Below are positions 63,959-64,000 of a stretch of 64,000 bases of DNA, piece by piece. Made by a program: the position numbers and the translations under genes. The notes beneath the pieces are model-generated. The model did not search any database. It was not told the origin of the DNA and saw only the letters and a list, made by a program, of their open reading frames with translations. The stretch's first letter is position 1, and the number at the start of each line of letters is the position of its first letter. The stretch is from Nipponacmea schrenckii (Eukaryota > Mollusca > Gastropoda > Lottiidae). The stretch is taken from the NCBI GenBank assembly GCA_030562195.1, contig CM060200.1:1116001-1180000 (forward strand), written 5' to 3'.

Positions 63959-64000
63959 ATGAATAACTGTTCAATCAGCTTTGTGTTTTTGAATCGTCTT

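Overview
The window is eukaryotic nuclear DNA. It is AT-rich, its genes are cut into short exons bounded by GT/AG introns, and it is crowded with minisatellites, tRNA-derived SINE copies and small inverted-repeat elements. Protein similarity, intron style and the short dispersed repeats, one of them carrying a gggagataact core, suggest a lophotrochozoan, most likely a gastropod mollusc. That placement is inference; no rRNA or organelle marker is present.

Four genes can be rebuilt exon by exon. (1) A cAMP-specific phosphodiesterase 4 on the + strand: the whole catalytic region lies in seven exons at 26326-32639, and two candidate short first exons lie upstream (14303-14432 and 22292-22331). 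(2) A complete transportin-1 (karyopherin beta-2) on the - strand: 21 exons from 54381 down to 38472, 888 residues, with every intron phase consistent. (3) A complete F-box/WD-repeat protein resembling FBXW9 on the + strand: seven exons at 55524-59014, 408 residues. (4) The first five coding exons of a tetraspanin on the + strand from 61710; the gene runs off the right edge.

Layout: 1-26 kb has no conserved exon I could recognise. It is probably intron and 5' flank of the PDE4 gene and is dominated by about ten tandem arrays. PDE4 and TNPO1 converge (stops at 32639 and 38472) around a spacer with a CpG-retaining patch. TNPO1 and FBXW9 are head to head, with 1.1 kb between start codons. FBXW9 and the tetraspanin are in tandem. 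The genes serve unrelated housekeeping or signalling roles (cAMP breakdown, nuclear import, ubiquitin-ligase substrate recognition, membrane organisation); I see no pathway linking them.

The most striking non-genic theme is that mobile elements seem to seed tandem arrays. At least four separate arrays (940-1530, 9480-10965, 31548-31745, 57990-58280) are built from the 3' half of one SINE family. Two more (13057-13600 and 63610-63935) grew inside copies of one TTAA-flanked MITE. TNPO1 introns also hold three small repeat families with near-identical copies that I see nowhere else in the window. A 37-bp minisatellite carrying a perfect 14-bp palindrome occurs in opposite orientations on either side of the TNPO1/FBXW9 promoter, and the second array probably lies inside the FBXW9 3' UTR.
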